A DNA stretch of 64,000 nt from Trichobilharzia regenti (Eukaryota; Platyhelminthes; Trematoda; Strigeidida; Schistosomatidae): assembly GCA_944472135.2 (NCBI GenBank), contig OX235270.1:77323168-77387167 (forward strand), in the 5' to 3' direction. This document shows, piece after piece, positions 9,150 to 18,984 of the stretch (its first letter is position 1; each line of letters begins with the position of its first letter). The notes below the pieces were generated by a model that was given only the letters and a program-made list of their open reading frames with translations, did no database searches and was not told where the DNA came from. A program made the position numbers and the translations under genes.

Positions 9150-12100
9150 CATTCCAGAGAATAGATTGATTCAGATTTATTGGTTGAGGATAGAAGGCTT
9201 GCAGCCTATGTTAATCCTTTTCTAGTAGATTTCTGTGGTTGTCCAAACCCTTCTTGAACGAATCAGTTGAGGTTGCAGACACCACTTCTTCTGGGAGTCG
9301 GTTCCAAGAGTTTATGACTCGATGTGAGAACCAGTACTCAACAGCAATATGATTTCTCCTTGGCTTTTGAACTTTCCTGCTATGTCCTCTAAGGTGTTCC
9401 GACCTGGTGGGAAGGAAAAGAGAGAATAGGTCAGGTCCGTAGTCATTATTTAAAATTTTAAACATTGTGATTAAATCTCCTCTCTGCCTACGGTATGACA
9501 GTGAGAAGAGATTTAAACTATCTAGTCTTTCCTCGTATGATAAGTTAGCTATGCCGTGAACCATACGTGTTGCCTTCCTTTGAACACTTTCTAGAATGTG
9601 TGAATCCCCTTTTAGACACGGACTGGCGGCCTGGATGCAGTTTTCCAGTCTTGACCTAACCAGAGATGTGTATAAGGAGGTGAACATATCTCTGGTAATT
9701 CTTGTAAAGGCTCTGCGAATCGCCCATAAGGACCTGAAACTACGTGCAGCCACCGCGCGACAGTGTGCTGTAGTTTTTAAGTCGTGGCTAACTATGACAC
9801 CTAAGTCCAAGTGAGTCTGAACTGATGGAAGTGTTATTCCCTCTAGTTCGTAGGAGCTCGTGCTTGATTGTCCAATGCGCATGGTTGCACATTTTGCCAC
9901 ATTGATCGGGAGCATCCATTCAACAGACCACTCCGACAATTTGTTGAGGTCCTCTTGCAACGTGAACGTATCACTGTTGCCCTTCAGCTCTCTCCAAATT
10001 TTTAAGTCATCTGCGTATAGGACCATAGGGGAGTCGGTGAGCAGAGGTAACTCATTGATATACAGAATAAAAAGGAGAGGACCGAGAACCGTGCCTTGTG
10101 GCACTCCGCTACTTACTGCTGTCCAGGAGGAGAGTTTTGAGTTGATCCTAACCCTCTGCCTCCTATCTATGAGGAATTCCCTGAGCCAGTCTAGTAGTCT
10201 GCCTTTGATACCAAGACTTTCCAATTTCATGAGTAGTCTTTTGTGAGGTACTTTATCAAAGGCTTTACTGAAGTCTATGAAGACGACGTCAACGGGTCTT
10301 CTGTTGTCCTTTGATTTGACCCAGCTTTCTCTTGCAGTCAGGAGATTTGACAGGCATGAGAGGTTCCTCCGGAAGCCATGCTGTGCTCCAGATAACAAGC
10401 TGCTATTTTCCAGATAAGCCATGATGCTTTTCTTGATAATTCTTTCCAGTGTCTTGATTAAAGTGCTGGTGAGACTGATAGGCCTGTAATTTGAAGGGCT
10501 TTGTCTTGATCCTCCTTTGTGTATGGGGGTTACTATGGCGTCTTTCCAATCACGTGGCAACACTCCATTTAGGAGAGATAGCTTGAAGATCGTGGTCAAG
10601 GGGCCGGCTATGTGGGCTGATAGCTCCTTGAGAAGCCTTGGATGAAGATTGTCAGGACCCATTGATTTTCCTGCATCTAGTTTCATTAAGAAGTTGAGCA
10701 CGATGCCTTGGTCGATGTCAACGGAATCTATCCCATGTTCTTCTGATGCAGCCAGAGCTGATCCTATAGGCAGTGATGACTCCTGAGTGAAGACTTGGGA
10801 GAAGTAGTTTGCCATTGCTTCTGCTTTTTCTTGATCTTCTTCGATTGTATCTTTGTCAATAATCAGGTTTGGGACACCATTGGGTGTTTTATTCCTGAAA
10901 TTCAAGTACGAGAAAATTTTCTTAGGTTGTGCCTTTGCATTTTGGGCCAGGTGTGTCTCGAACTTCATCCTTGATTGGCGGATTTCTGCGATAGCTTTAT
11001 TTCTAGCAGTAGTATATAATTCCCTGGTCTCAGAAGTCTCAAGTGTTGCAAACAGGTTCCAACATTTGCGTTTACGTCTGAGTAACTTACGAATCTCCCG
11101 GTTTATCCAAGGGGGGGAATGTTTCCGACCCTTTGGAACAGACCAAGGGATGAAGGGTACAGTTACTTGGGCGTAAAGTTGCTTAAATTGGTTCCATGCG
11201 GCTTCTACTTGGGACTCTGGATTGATGTACCAGTTTACTGAGTTGGCTGCTGAGACGATCGCATTTATGTCAGCTTTCCAAACGTTTGGTCGAGCTGGGG
11301 TTTTGGCCCTTGCTGCCGTTGCTGTGAACTTGAAAGTGAGCACAGCATGGTCACTTCTTCCTAACGGAGGAAGATGTTGTATGAGATCCACATCCTCACC
11401 GTGTGAGAACACTAGGTCCAGAGTTGACGAGGAGTGCTGTGAGTCATAGCGCGTGGGCTTAATGATATGTTGGACTAGGGCTAGCGATATACTAGATTCT
11501 AGCAGTTTATGATCAAAGGAGTTGACTGAAGATGGAGTTGTTAGGCTCGACCAGTCAACTGTTGGGGCGTTGAAGTCACCGACTACGAGACTTCGACATT
11601 TTGAAGTCCAGGAGCCTAGCTTCTCTATTAGGAAGTCGTCTGCACTGCAGTCAGGACTGCGGTACACAGCAATGAGGTCAATGTCTTGGCCTATGCATTT
11701 AAGTCTGCAGCGTAGAAGTTCGCACGACTCACTTTCGTGGGCGAGTGCTTCGATACTACGCACGGTTAAGCCTTTCTTGAGGTAGATGACTACGCCCCCT
11801 CCTTTGCGGTTTAGTCGGTCTACCCTGTGCACTTCGAAGTTTGGCAGGTTAACTTCGTTGTCAGTGACATCGGGTGTGAGCCATGTCTCTGTGATAATAA
11901 TTACATCCGGGTTTCCGGTTTCTATCATGTTTGCCAGCTCAGTCCTTTTATTTAACAGGCTGCGGGCGTTTGTGTAGCAGACTGTTAATTCAGATTGGTG
12001 CTTCCCCGGCCCACCCACAGAGGTTTCGGGATCATTAAACTGCGAACTCGGACAACCCGAAAACCCTTAATCTTAAGGTTCTTCTCACCGTTCCGGCGTC

Positions 12101-13069
12101 GCTCACTTAATTCTAGTGCCGCAGCCTGTCTTTTGACACGGTCTGCTAGGCTTAAGTCAGCGCGGACATATATCCCTGATCCTTTGAGAATATGAGAGTT
12201 GCTTAGAATAGCGTCCCTCTCCGCTTTAGAGTTTAGTACGACTTTGAGGAGACGTACAGGTTCACTTACTGTAGGGTCAGGCTTTTGACCTATTCTGTAT
12301 ACGCTGTGTATAGTAATGCCTGATACTGTTTGTGGCAGTAGCTTGTCTAAAAGGGGCTTGACCAAGTTAAGGTCATGCTCGAATCTGGTCTTAGGGTCGA
12401 GGGCCAGTGACTCCTCCACTTTGTGGAGAATGAGAGACCTATCAGAGAGATCGGGTTTGCTTTCCGTGACTTTCTTGCCCTGAGGCGTAAGTGTGTTTCT
12501 ATCCTTCTTGGGCGGTGTGGCCGAAGTGTTATCCTTATCTCGCTTTTTGCGAGAGACTACGGTGCGCCATTCATTGGCGTCCTCCTCGCTAATCTTAATG
12601 GGGTTCGTCTGTCTGCTGCTCACCGGTGTGGATGAGGCTTGTTCCGCCAGTCCCTGGGCGACTGGAGCTGCAGGTTTTCGACCCCTAGTACGCCTCTTCT
12701 TCACGGCAGTCTTTCCATTACTGTCACTGGAGGGCTCATCCAGTATCGTGGGGGCGACCTGGGTGTCTGTAATGTGGTGGGTGTTCTTCTGTGCTGTAGA
12801 GCACTCACTTATTGGCAAGGTCGCATCTGGGACATGTGCTGTTTTGTCAATGACGCTAGTCACGTCATCGCTATCTGAGCAATAGTCGGTATTCTTCTGT
12901 GGTGGAGGACGCTTGCAGTCCATGAGCTTTAAAGCCCCACTAAGAGTAGCAATGGCTTCTGTAATACGGAGTTTAGTTGTACTAGAGCAGTCATTGCACA
13001 GCCAGTTTGCTAGAGGTTTGTAGCAGCGTTTACGGCTGTAAGAAGGAAGGCCATTCGTCTGATGAAAAG
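9150..13069 (-). mobile_element. CR1-like non-LTR retrotransposon, copy A
   Basis: This is a minus-strand element with ORF1 (to 11985) and ORF2 (12018-9211) overlapping by 34 bases, an arrangement common in the CR1 group. The 3' flank carries AATAAA-like sequence near 9178 and runs into an endonuclease fragment of another element. The 5' end is truncated at 13069, where it meets the copy B endonuclease fragment. The CR1 assignment comes from an APE-type endonuclease plus reverse transcriptase with no RNase H visible. Confidence 0.8.
9211..12018 (-). CDS. CR1-type ORF2: endonuclease and reverse transcriptase (copy A)
   Basis: A 935-codon uninterrupted frame. The endonuclease occupies roughly residues 10-230, with TNARSLLNK, TETWL, KGGGVVIYL, VYRSPD, GDFNAPTVDW and SDHAVL motifs, all in the order expected for an APE-type nickase. 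The reverse transcriptase spans about residues 480-740: TPIHKGG, NYRPISLTS, QHGFRR, the catalytic FIDFSKAFDKV, GVPQGTVLGPLLF and YADD. A C-terminal region of about 190 residues follows, without an RNase H signature. The protein would nick the target DNA and copy its own RNA by target-primed reverse transcription. All catalytic motifs are present, so it could be active if transcribed. It starts inside the end of ORF1. Confidence 0.92.
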   Translation of the reverse strand: MGGPGKHQSELTVCYTNARSLLNKRTELANMIETGNPDVIIITETWLTPDVTDNEVNLPNFEVHRVDRLNRKGGGVVIYLKKGLTVRSIEALAHESESCELLRCRLKCIGQDIDLIAVYRSPDCSADDFLIEKLGSWTSKCRSLVVGDFNAPTVDWSSLTTPSSVNSFDHKLLESSISLALVQHIIKPTRYDSQHSSSTLDLVFSHGEDVDLIQHLPPLGRSDHAVLTFKFTATAARAKTPARPNVWKADINAIVSAANSVNWYINPESQVEAAWNQFKQLYAQVTVPFIPWSVPKGRKHSPPWINREIRKLLRRKRKCWNLFATLETSETRELYTTARNKAIAEIRQSRMKFETHLAQNAKAQPKKIFSYLNFRNKTPNGVPNLIIDKDTIEEDQEKAEAMANYFSQVFTQESSLPIGSALAASEEHGIDSVDIDQGIVLNFLMKLDAGKSMGPDNLHPRLLKELSAHIAGPLTTIFKLSLLNGVLPRDWKDAIVTPIHKGGSRQSPSNYRPISLTSTLIKTLERIIKKSIMAYLENSSLLSGAQHGFRRNLSCLSNLLTARESWVKSKDNRRPVDVVFIDFSKAFDKVPHKRLLMKLESLGIKGRLLDWLREFLIDRRQRVRINSKLSSWTAVSSGVPQGTVLGPLLFILYINELPLLTDSPMVLYADDLKIWRELKGNSDTFTLQEDLNKLSEWSVEWMLPINVAKCATMRIGQSSTSSYELEGITLPSVQTHLDLGVIVSHDLKTTAHCRAVAARSFRSLWAIRRAFTRITRDMFTSLYTSLVRSRLENCIQAASPCLKGDSHILESVQRKATRMVHGIANLSYEERLDSLNLFSLSYRRQRGDLITMFKILNNDYGPDLFSLFLPTRSEHLRGHSRKVQKPRRNHIAVEYWFSHRVINSWNRLPEEVVSATSTDSFKKGLDNHRNLLEKD

Positions 13070-13088
13070 ATTTGCTCAGAAACAGCAC
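11985..13088 (-). CDS. CR1-type ORF1 nucleic-acid-binding protein, 5'-truncated (copy A)
   Basis: A 367-codon frame upstream of and overlapping ORF2. Residues 29-34 (WLCNDC) match the last half of a PHD finger, as found in some CR1 ORF1 proteins; the first half is missing. The middle is basic (KKRRTRGRK). Residues about 205-320 look like an RRM-type fold (SLILHKVEES, ITIHSVYRIGQ, RLLKVVL). The first six to seven residues come from the adjacent endonuclease fragment beyond 13070, read antisense, so the present ATG was borrowed at the junction and is not the native start. The likely role is RNA binding in the retrotransposon particle; function of the truncated form is doubtful. Confidence 0.75.
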   Translation of the reverse strand: MLFLSKSFHQTNGLPSYSRKRCYKPLANWLCNDCSSTTKLRITEAIATLSGALKLMDCKRPPPQKNTDYCSDSDDVTSVIDKTAHVPDATLPISECSTAQKNTHHITDTQVAPTILDEPSSDSNGKTAVKKRRTRGRKPAAPVAQGLAEQASSTPVSSRQTNPIKISEEDANEWRTVVSRKKRDKDNTSATPPKKDRNTLTPQGKKVTESKPDLSDRSLILHKVEESLALDPKTRFEHDLNLVKPLLDKLLPQTVSGITIHSVYRIGQKPDPTVSEPVRLLKVVLNSKAERDAILSNSHILKGSGIYVRADLSLADRVKRQAAALELSERRRNGEKNLKIKGFRVVRVRSLMIPKPLWVGRGSTNLN

Positions 13089-13486
13089 AAGTTGTTTTCC
13101 TAATAAGAGGAGGCGGGTGTCTAATATATGCTTCTAAATCCACTGACTCCAATACTTTTACAAACCTAACTATCGACAAACTCCCAGAATCCAAGTGGAT
13201 AAGCATCCACACGAACGAAAATAAAATTATTGTGGGATGTATATACAGAGCCCTTAACAGCCCTAAAACGACTGATACGGTTATCGGAGAAATACTAGAG
13301 ATTGTACCTAAGCTGGAATTCGACTACAAACCAGTTTGTGGCGATCTCAACCTCCCTGGAGTGAACTGGGTTACCTGCACTGGACCGAGAACCTACGAGG
13401 TGATCCTAGAAAGCATAGATGTAGGAGGATGGAAGCAGTGCGTACGCCTCCCAACACGACACAATATTCTCGATTTAATCAACTGA
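13070..13486 (+). pseudogene. CR1-type endonuclease fragment (copy B)
   Basis: This repeats the fragment at 4196-4612 with the same residues from CSETAQVVF onwards, including GDLNLPGVNW. Upstream it is fused to antisense ORF1 sequence of the copy A element, so the first 20 or so residues of the open frame (from 13007) differ from copy A. It is a non-functional relic. Confidence 0.75.
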
Positions 13487-13690
13487 CCGGTCAACCGCAG
13501 GTGTGGGTTGCGGATTTCTCGTACATCCGCTTTCCAAATGTTTGGACGAGCAGATTTTCACCCCTGTCTGGGAGAATGAATCCTAAACGTTAAAGCAATG
13601 ACTGTGTGGTCACTGTTTCCAAGTGGCGGAAGGCAACTTATGTTACCAATGGCCTACTTCTGGTGTGTGAATACCATGTCTAGAGTAGAT

Positions 13691-13695
13691 GGATC
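13691..13695. other. Empty insertion site GGATC
   Basis: The sequence GTAGATGGATCACGTTCAGG is uninterrupted here. In copy A the same sequence is split by the 3991-bp LTR element with GGATC on both sides. This single comparison fixes the element ends and its 5-bp target duplication. Confidence 0.9.
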
Positions 13696-14025
13696 ACGTT
13701 CAGGGTGATACCGTGTTGGTGCATGCATATGTTTCACGAGTGCACATTCAAGCATTGTTAATGTGAGCTCCCTATTGAAACAGGTATACAAACTAGTGGA
13801 GTTTAATTGCCCCCCCAATTAATATGTGGAGAATTAAAGTCGCCAACAATCAGACACGCCCCACGCCCTCAAGTGATTTAGAACGAAGTCATCAGCTTGG
13901 CTAGCAGGACTTCTGTAAATAACTCCGATCGTTAAAGTGCCCTTTTCCAAGTTAATGATGCAACTTGCGGCTTCACTGGTGCAGTTGTCATGAGCTTCTA
14001 ACATCGTTGACCTGATCCCTGTCAT
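13696..14025 (-). pseudogene. Endonuclease fragment of another non-LTR element (copy B)
   Basis: Identical in content to 8818-9147: an internal endonuclease piece with GVIYRSP and then GDFNSPHINW. It lies between the empty LTR site and the 3' end of the CR1 element. Confidence 0.6.
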
Positions 14026-14088
14026 CCCATTCCAGAGAATAGATTGATTCAGATTTATTGGTTGAGGATAGAAGGCTTGCAGCCTATG

Positions 14089-16896
14089 TTAATCCTTTTC
14101 TAGTAGATTTCTGTGGTTGTCCAAACCCTTCTTGAACGAATCAGTTGAGGTTGCAGACACCACTTCTTCTGGGAGTCGGTTCCAAGAGTTTATGACTCGA
14201 TGTGAGAACCAGTACTCAACAGCAATATGATTTCTCCTTGGCTTTTGAACTTTCCTGCTATGTCCTCTAAGGTGTTCCGACCTGGTGGGAAGGAAAAGAG
14301 AGAATAGGTCAGGTCCGTAGTCATTATTTAAAATTTTAAACATTGTGATTAAATCTCCTCTCTGCCTACGGTATGACAGTGAGAAGAGATTTAAACTATC
14401 TAGTCTTTCCTCGTATGATAAGTTAGCTATGCCGTGAACCATACGTGTTGCCTTCCTTTGAACACTTTCTAGAATGTGTGAATCCCCTTTTAGACACGGA
14501 CTGGCGGCCTGGATGCAGTTTTCCAGTCTTGACCTAACCAGAGATGTGTATAAGGAGGTGAACATATCTCTGGTAATTCTTGTAAAGGCTCTGCGAATCG
14601 CCCATAAGGACCTGAAACTACGTGCAGCCACCGCGCGACAGTGTGCTGTAGTTTTTAAGTCGTGGCTAACTATGACACCTAAGTCCAAGTGAGTCTGAAC
14701 TGATGGAAGTGTTATTCCCTCTAGTTCGTAGGAGCTCGTGCTTGATTGTCCAATGCGCATGGTTGCACATTTTGCCACATTGATCGGGAGCATCCATTCA
14801 ACAGACCACTCCGACAATTTGTTGAGGTCCTCTTGCAACGTGAACGTATCACTGTTGCCCTTCAGCTCTCTCCAAATTTTTAAGTCATCTGCGTATAGGA
14901 CCATAGGGGAGTCGGTGAGCAGAGGTAACTCATTGATATACAGAATAAAAAGGAGAGGACCGAGAACCGTGCCTTGTGGCACTCCGCTACTTACTGCTGT
15001 CCAGGAGGAGAGTTTTGAGTTGATCCTAACCCTCTGCCTCCTATCTATGAGGAATTCCCTGAGCCAGTCTAGTAGTCTGCCTTTGATACCAAGACTTTCC
15101 AATTTCATGAGTAGTCTTTTGTGAGGTACTTTATCAAAGGCTTTACTGAAGTCTATGAAGACGACGTCAACGGGTCTTCTGTTGTCCTTTGATTTGACCC
15201 AGCTTTCTCTTGCAGTGAGGAGATTTGACAGGCATGAGAGGTTCCTCCGGAAGCCATGCTGTGCTCCAGATAACAAGCTGCTATTTTCCAGATAAGCCAT
15301 GATGCTTTTCTTGATAATTCTTTCCAGTGTCTTGATTAAAGTGCTGGTGAGACTGATAGGCCTGTAATTTGAAGGGCTTTGTCTTGATCCTCCTTTGTGT
15401 ATGGGGGTTACTATGGCGTCTTTCCAATCACGTGGCAACACTCCATTTAGGAGAGATAGCTTGAAGATCGTGGTCAAGGGGCCGGCTATGTGGGCTGATA
15501 GCTCCTTGAGAAGCCTTGGATGAAGATTGTCAGGACCCATTGATTTTCCTGCATCTAGTTTCATTAAGAAGTTGAGCACGATGCCTTGGTCGATGTCAAC
15601 GGAATCTATCCCATGTTCTTCTGATGCAGCCAGAGCTGATCCTATAGGCAGTGATGACTCCTGAGTGAAGACTTGGGAGAAGTAGTTTGCCATTGCTTCT
15701 GCTTTTTCTTGATCTTCTTCGATTGTATCTTTGTCAATAATCAGGTTTGGGACACCATTGGGTGTTTTATTCCTGAAATTCAAGTACGAGAAAATTTTCT
15801 TAGGTTGTGCCTTTGCATTTTGGGCCAGGTGTGTCTCGAACTTCATCCTTGATTGGCGGATTTCTGCGATAGCTTTATTTCTAGCAGTAGTATATAATTC
15901 CCTGGTCTCAGAAGTCTCAAGTGTTGCAAACAGGTTCCAACATTTGCGTTTACGTCTGAGTAACTTACGAATCTCCCGGTTTATCCAAGGGGGGGAATGT
16001 TTCCGACCCTTTGGAACAGACCAAGGGATGAAGGGTACAGTTACTTGGGCGTAAAGTTGCTTAAATTGGTTCCATGCGGCTTCTACTTGGGACTCTGGAT
16101 TGATGTACCAGTTTACTGAGTTGGCTGCTGAGACGATCGCATTTATGTCAGCTTTCCAAACGTTTGGTCGAGCTGGGGTTTTGGCCCTTGCTGCCGTTGC
16201 TGTGAACTTGAAAGTGAGCACAGCATGGTCACTTCTTCCTAACGGAGGAAGATGTTGTATGAGATCCACATCCTCACCGTGGGAGAACACTAGGTCCAGA
16301 GTTGACGAGGAGTGCTGTGAGTCATAGCGCGTGGGCTTAATGATATGTTGGACTAGGGCTAGCGATATACTAGATTCTAGCAGTTTATGATCAAAGGAGT
16401 TGACTGAAGATGGAGTTGTTAGGCTCGACCAGTCAACTGTTGGGGCGTTGAAGTCACCGACTACGAGACTTCGACATTTTGAAGTCCAGGAGCCTAGCTT
16501 CTCTATTAGGAAGTCGTCTGCACTGCAGTCAGGACTGCGGTACACAGCAATGAGGTCAATGTCTTGGCCTATGCATTTAAGTCTGCAGCGTAGAAGTTCG
16601 CACGACTCACTTTCGTGGGCGAGTGCTTCGATACTACGCACGGTTAAGCCTTTCTTGAGGTAGATGACTACGCCCCCTCCTTTGCGGTTTAGTCGGTCTA
16701 CCCTGTGCACTTCGAAGTTTGGCAGGTTAACTTCGTTGTCAGTGACATCGGGTGTGAGCCATGTCTCTGTGATAATAATTACATCCGGGTTTCCGGTTTC
16801 TATCATGTTAGCCAGCTCAGTCCTTTTATTTAACAGGCTGCGGGCGTTTGTGTAGCAGACTGTTAATTCAGATTGGTGCTTCCCCGGCCCACCCAC
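14089..16896 (-). CDS. CR1-type ORF2: endonuclease and reverse transcriptase (copy B)
   Basis: A 935-codon frame with the same amino-acid sequence as copy A by inspection. The few base differences I saw are silent on this strand: near 10330/15208, 11401/16279 and 11930/16808. Endonuclease motifs (TETWL, GDFNAPTVDW, SDHAVL) and reverse-transcriptase motifs (FIDFSKAFDKV, GVPQGTVLGPLLF, YADD) are all kept. Retention of two intact ORF2 copies 4.9 kb apart reflects a recent duplication of this segment, not two independent insertions. Confidence 0.92.
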   Translation of the reverse strand: MGGPGKHQSELTVCYTNARSLLNKRTELANMIETGNPDVIIITETWLTPDVTDNEVNLPNFEVHRVDRLNRKGGGVVIYLKKGLTVRSIEALAHESESCELLRCRLKCIGQDIDLIAVYRSPDCSADDFLIEKLGSWTSKCRSLVVGDFNAPTVDWSSLTTPSSVNSFDHKLLESSISLALVQHIIKPTRYDSQHSSSTLDLVFSHGEDVDLIQHLPPLGRSDHAVLTFKFTATAARAKTPARPNVWKADINAIVSAANSVNWYINPESQVEAAWNQFKQLYAQVTVPFIPWSVPKGRKHSPPWINREIRKLLRRKRKCWNLFATLETSETRELYTTARNKAIAEIRQSRMKFETHLAQNAKAQPKKIFSYLNFRNKTPNGVPNLIIDKDTIEEDQEKAEAMANYFSQVFTQESSLPIGSALAASEEHGIDSVDIDQGIVLNFLMKLDAGKSMGPDNLHPRLLKELSAHIAGPLTTIFKLSLLNGVLPRDWKDAIVTPIHKGGSRQSPSNYRPISLTSTLIKTLERIIKKSIMAYLENSSLLSGAQHGFRRNLSCLSNLLTARESWVKSKDNRRPVDVVFIDFSKAFDKVPHKRLLMKLESLGIKGRLLDWLREFLIDRRQRVRINSKLSSWTAVSSGVPQGTVLGPLLFILYINELPLLTDSPMVLYADDLKIWRELKGNSDTFTLQEDLNKLSEWSVEWMLPINVAKCATMRIGQSSTSSYELEGITLPSVQTHLDLGVIVSHDLKTTAHCRAVAARSFRSLWAIRRAFTRITRDMFTSLYTSLVRSRLENCIQAASPCLKGDSHILESVQRKATRMVHGIANLSYEERLDSLNLFSLSYRRQRGDLITMFKILNNDYGPDLFSLFLPTRSEHLRGHSRKVQKPRRNHIAVEYWFSHRVINSWNRLPEEVVSATSTDSFKKGLDNHRNLLEKD

Positions 16897-17770
16897 AGAG
16901 GTTTCGGGATCATTAAACTGCGAACTCGGACAACCCGAAAACCCTTAATCTTAAGGTTCTTCTCACCGTTCCGGCGTCGCTCACTTAATTCTAGTGCCGC
17001 AGCCTGTCTTTTGACACGGTCTGCTAGGCTTAAGTCAGCGCGGACATATATCCCTGATCCTTAGAGAATATGAGAGTTGCTTAGAATAGCATCCCTCTCT
17101 GCTTTAGCGTTTAGTACGACTTTGAGGAGACGTACAGGTTCACTTACTGTAGGGTCAGGCTTTTGGCCTATTCTGTGTACGCTGTGTATAGTAATGCCTG
17201 ATGCTGTTTGTGGCAGTAGCTTGTCTAAAAGGGGCTTGACCAAGTTAAGGTCATGCTCGAATCTGGCCTTAGGATCGAGGGCCAGTGACTCCTCCACTTT
17301 GTGGAGAATGAGAGACCTGTCAGAGAGATCGGGTTTGCTTTCCGTGACTTTCTTGCCCCGAGGCGTAAGTGTGTTTCTATCCTTCTTGGGCGGTGTGGCC
17401 GAAGTGTTATTCTTATCTCGCCTTTTGCGAGAGACTACAGTGCGCCATTCATTGGCGTCCTCCTCGCTAGTCGTAATGGGGTTTGTCTGTCTGCTGCTCA
17501 CCGGTGTGGATGAGGCTTGTTCCGCCAGTCCCTGGGCGACTGGAGCTGCAGGGTTTCGACACCCTGGTATGCCTCTTCTTCGCGGCGGTCTTTCCATTAC
17601 TGTCACTCGAGGGCTTATCCAGTATCGTAGGGGAGACCTGGGAGTCTGGAATGTGGTGGGTGTTCTTCTGTGCTGTAGAGCACTCACTTATTGGCAAGGT
17701 CGCATCGGAGACATGTGCTGTTTTGTCAATGACGCTAGTCACGCCATCGTTATCTGAGCAATAGTCGGTA
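16863..17770 (-). pseudogene. CR1-type ORF1, disabled (copy B)
   Basis: This aligns with ORF1 of copy A but carries a stop at 17061 (TAA where copy A has AAA, in the block NSHIL-K) and a one-base insertion near 17560. As a result the frame is split into pieces 17061-17687 and 17467-17742. The RRM-like block (SLILHKVEES to RLLKVVL) is still readable. Divergence from copy A begins abruptly at the stop site. No functional product is expected. Confidence 0.75.
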
Positions 17771-17850
17771 ATCTTCTGTGGTGGAGGACGCTTGCAGTCC
17801 GTGAGTTTAAAGCCCCACTAAGTGTAGCTATGGCTTCTGTAATACGTCTG

Positions 17851-18067
17851 TAATAGTCATATGAAACCAGTTTCGGTACATAAATTCATCCAGATAACTG
17901 TGGATCATGGGATTTCTCTATCCATTAACCGCTCTTATACGTCTTTCTGGGCGACTCCAAAATTTTCATTGGAACTGGTGTGGGTTCCACTTAAAGTATT
18001 CCGGAAAGCATCCGTATGATTAACGACATGATGAATATACCCATGATTCGATTATTGACGGTATGCT
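17851..18067. other. Spacer before the CACTA element
   Basis: Nothing recognised in this stretch. Its last three bases (GCT, 18065-18067) are the left target duplication of the CACTA-like transposon. Confidence 0.5.
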
Positions 18068-18480
18068 CCCGAAGCTTACTATAATTCTGAATTAATTCTC
18101 ACTAATTCTGAAATAATTCTAGCATCCTAGTGAGAGTAAATTCTGAATTTGTTCTGAAATGAATTGTTTAATGGCTCAGACTAGAACTCAGTGCTAGTTT
18201 TCAGCATGACTAGCGCTAATTCAGAACCGTGTTCTTCTTTTAAGAATTGTTGGGATTAGATCAGAACCTACTGGGTTTGCTTATCAGCTTTATTTGAGCC
18301 CTTTCAGATCATTTTCAGCACTGACTCGCATTACTTTAGAACGAAAAGACTTAACTCAGCACATAGTGGAAATTTTTTCAGCCTAGTTCAAGCCTTCGCA
18401 GACCGTATTCAGCACTTACTCGCTTTACCTTAGAACGAAAAGACTTCTACCTATTATCATCACCTGTGTCTTACGCCCGC
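18068..18480 (+). repeat. CACTA left terminus with subterminal repeats
   Basis: After the terminal repeat there are repeated AATTCTGAA, TTCAGAAC and TCAGCACT words, and a nearly exact 16-base block, TTTAGAACGAAAAGAC or CTTAGAACGAAAAGAC, at 18334 and 18431. Such arrays at both ends are typical transposase-binding regions of CACTA elements. Confidence 0.65.
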
Positions 18481-18984
18481 TCAATTCAGAAAGAAATCAG
18501 TTTTTACAATTAAGAGACTTTTGTATTTATAAACTGTAGTACAATGTCACTGCAATCCCGTCAATTGCGATCCACTGGTAGCATCCTGCAAATAAACAAA
18601 ATAAAATATTAGTGGGTGAAAAATTGTGCTGAGCACATTCTGAGCATTTACATTTATAGAAGTTTACTTACATAAGTGCCACTGTTATATCCCCCGGTAT
18701 CTTTTTCATTTGCCCAAAAATTAAAACAATGTTGTGATTACTACATGTTGAATAAACGTTCACTTATAGAAGTAAGCAGGCGTTTCGCAATATTACCTGA
18801 ATTCCTTGCTTCCGCTTACGCCTTTGGACACGATCTTTCAAATTATGAAAGTACGATTTCGTGGCCCTATCCATCATGTAACCAATCTCTCTCGTCGTCA
18901 TTAGTTGGCCGGAGAAGTGCGACATAATTAAAGCTAGAGAACTAATTACTTCATTAATGAAACTTACATCTCATTATTTTATAA
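18481..18984. other. CACTA noncoding stretch
   Basis: No clear coding exon is visible between the subterminal repeats and the DUF4806-like exons. It may hold the 3' UTR or last exons of the minus-strand genes. Confidence 0.4.

Larger units (their letters stand above)
4196..13069. repeat. Tandem duplication, copy A
   Basis: 4196-4821 matches 13070-13695, and 8818-12180 matches 13696-17058. I counted about 5 differences over the first 630 bases and only about 3 over the 2.8-kb ORF2. Between the two blocks copy A contains an extra 3996 bp, exactly one LTR element of 3991 bp plus one 5-bp target duplication. From 12180 to the right the similarity to copy B falls to about 95%. Placement of two haplotypes in tandem by the assembler is a possible alternative. 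Confidence 0.85.
13070..17850. repeat. Tandem duplication, copy B
   Basis: This is the second copy of the segment at 4196-12180 without the LTR element. At 13691-13695 the target GGATC is present once and flanks join directly, giving a clean pre-insertion site. Identity to copy A is above 99% up to about 17058 and then drops to about 95% through the ORF1 region to about 17850. Confidence 0.85.
14028..17850 (-). mobile_element. CR1-like non-LTR retrotransposon, copy B
   Basis: This is the second copy of the minus-strand CR1-like element, with an intact ORF2 (16896-14089) and a disabled ORF1 (about 17770-16863). Its 5' side ends near 17850 after a GTAATAC(GT) run, where it joins unrelated DNA. 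The 5' end is again incomplete. Confidence 0.8.

Noticed and set aside
9596..11977. Several plus-strand open frames of 63-128 codons
   Set aside because: They are antisense shadows of the intact minus-strand ORF2, and they recur identically in copy B for the same reason.
12423..12885. Plus-strand hydrophobic open frames, up to 130 codons
   Set aside because: Antisense to the ORF1 of the CR1 element; no independent support.
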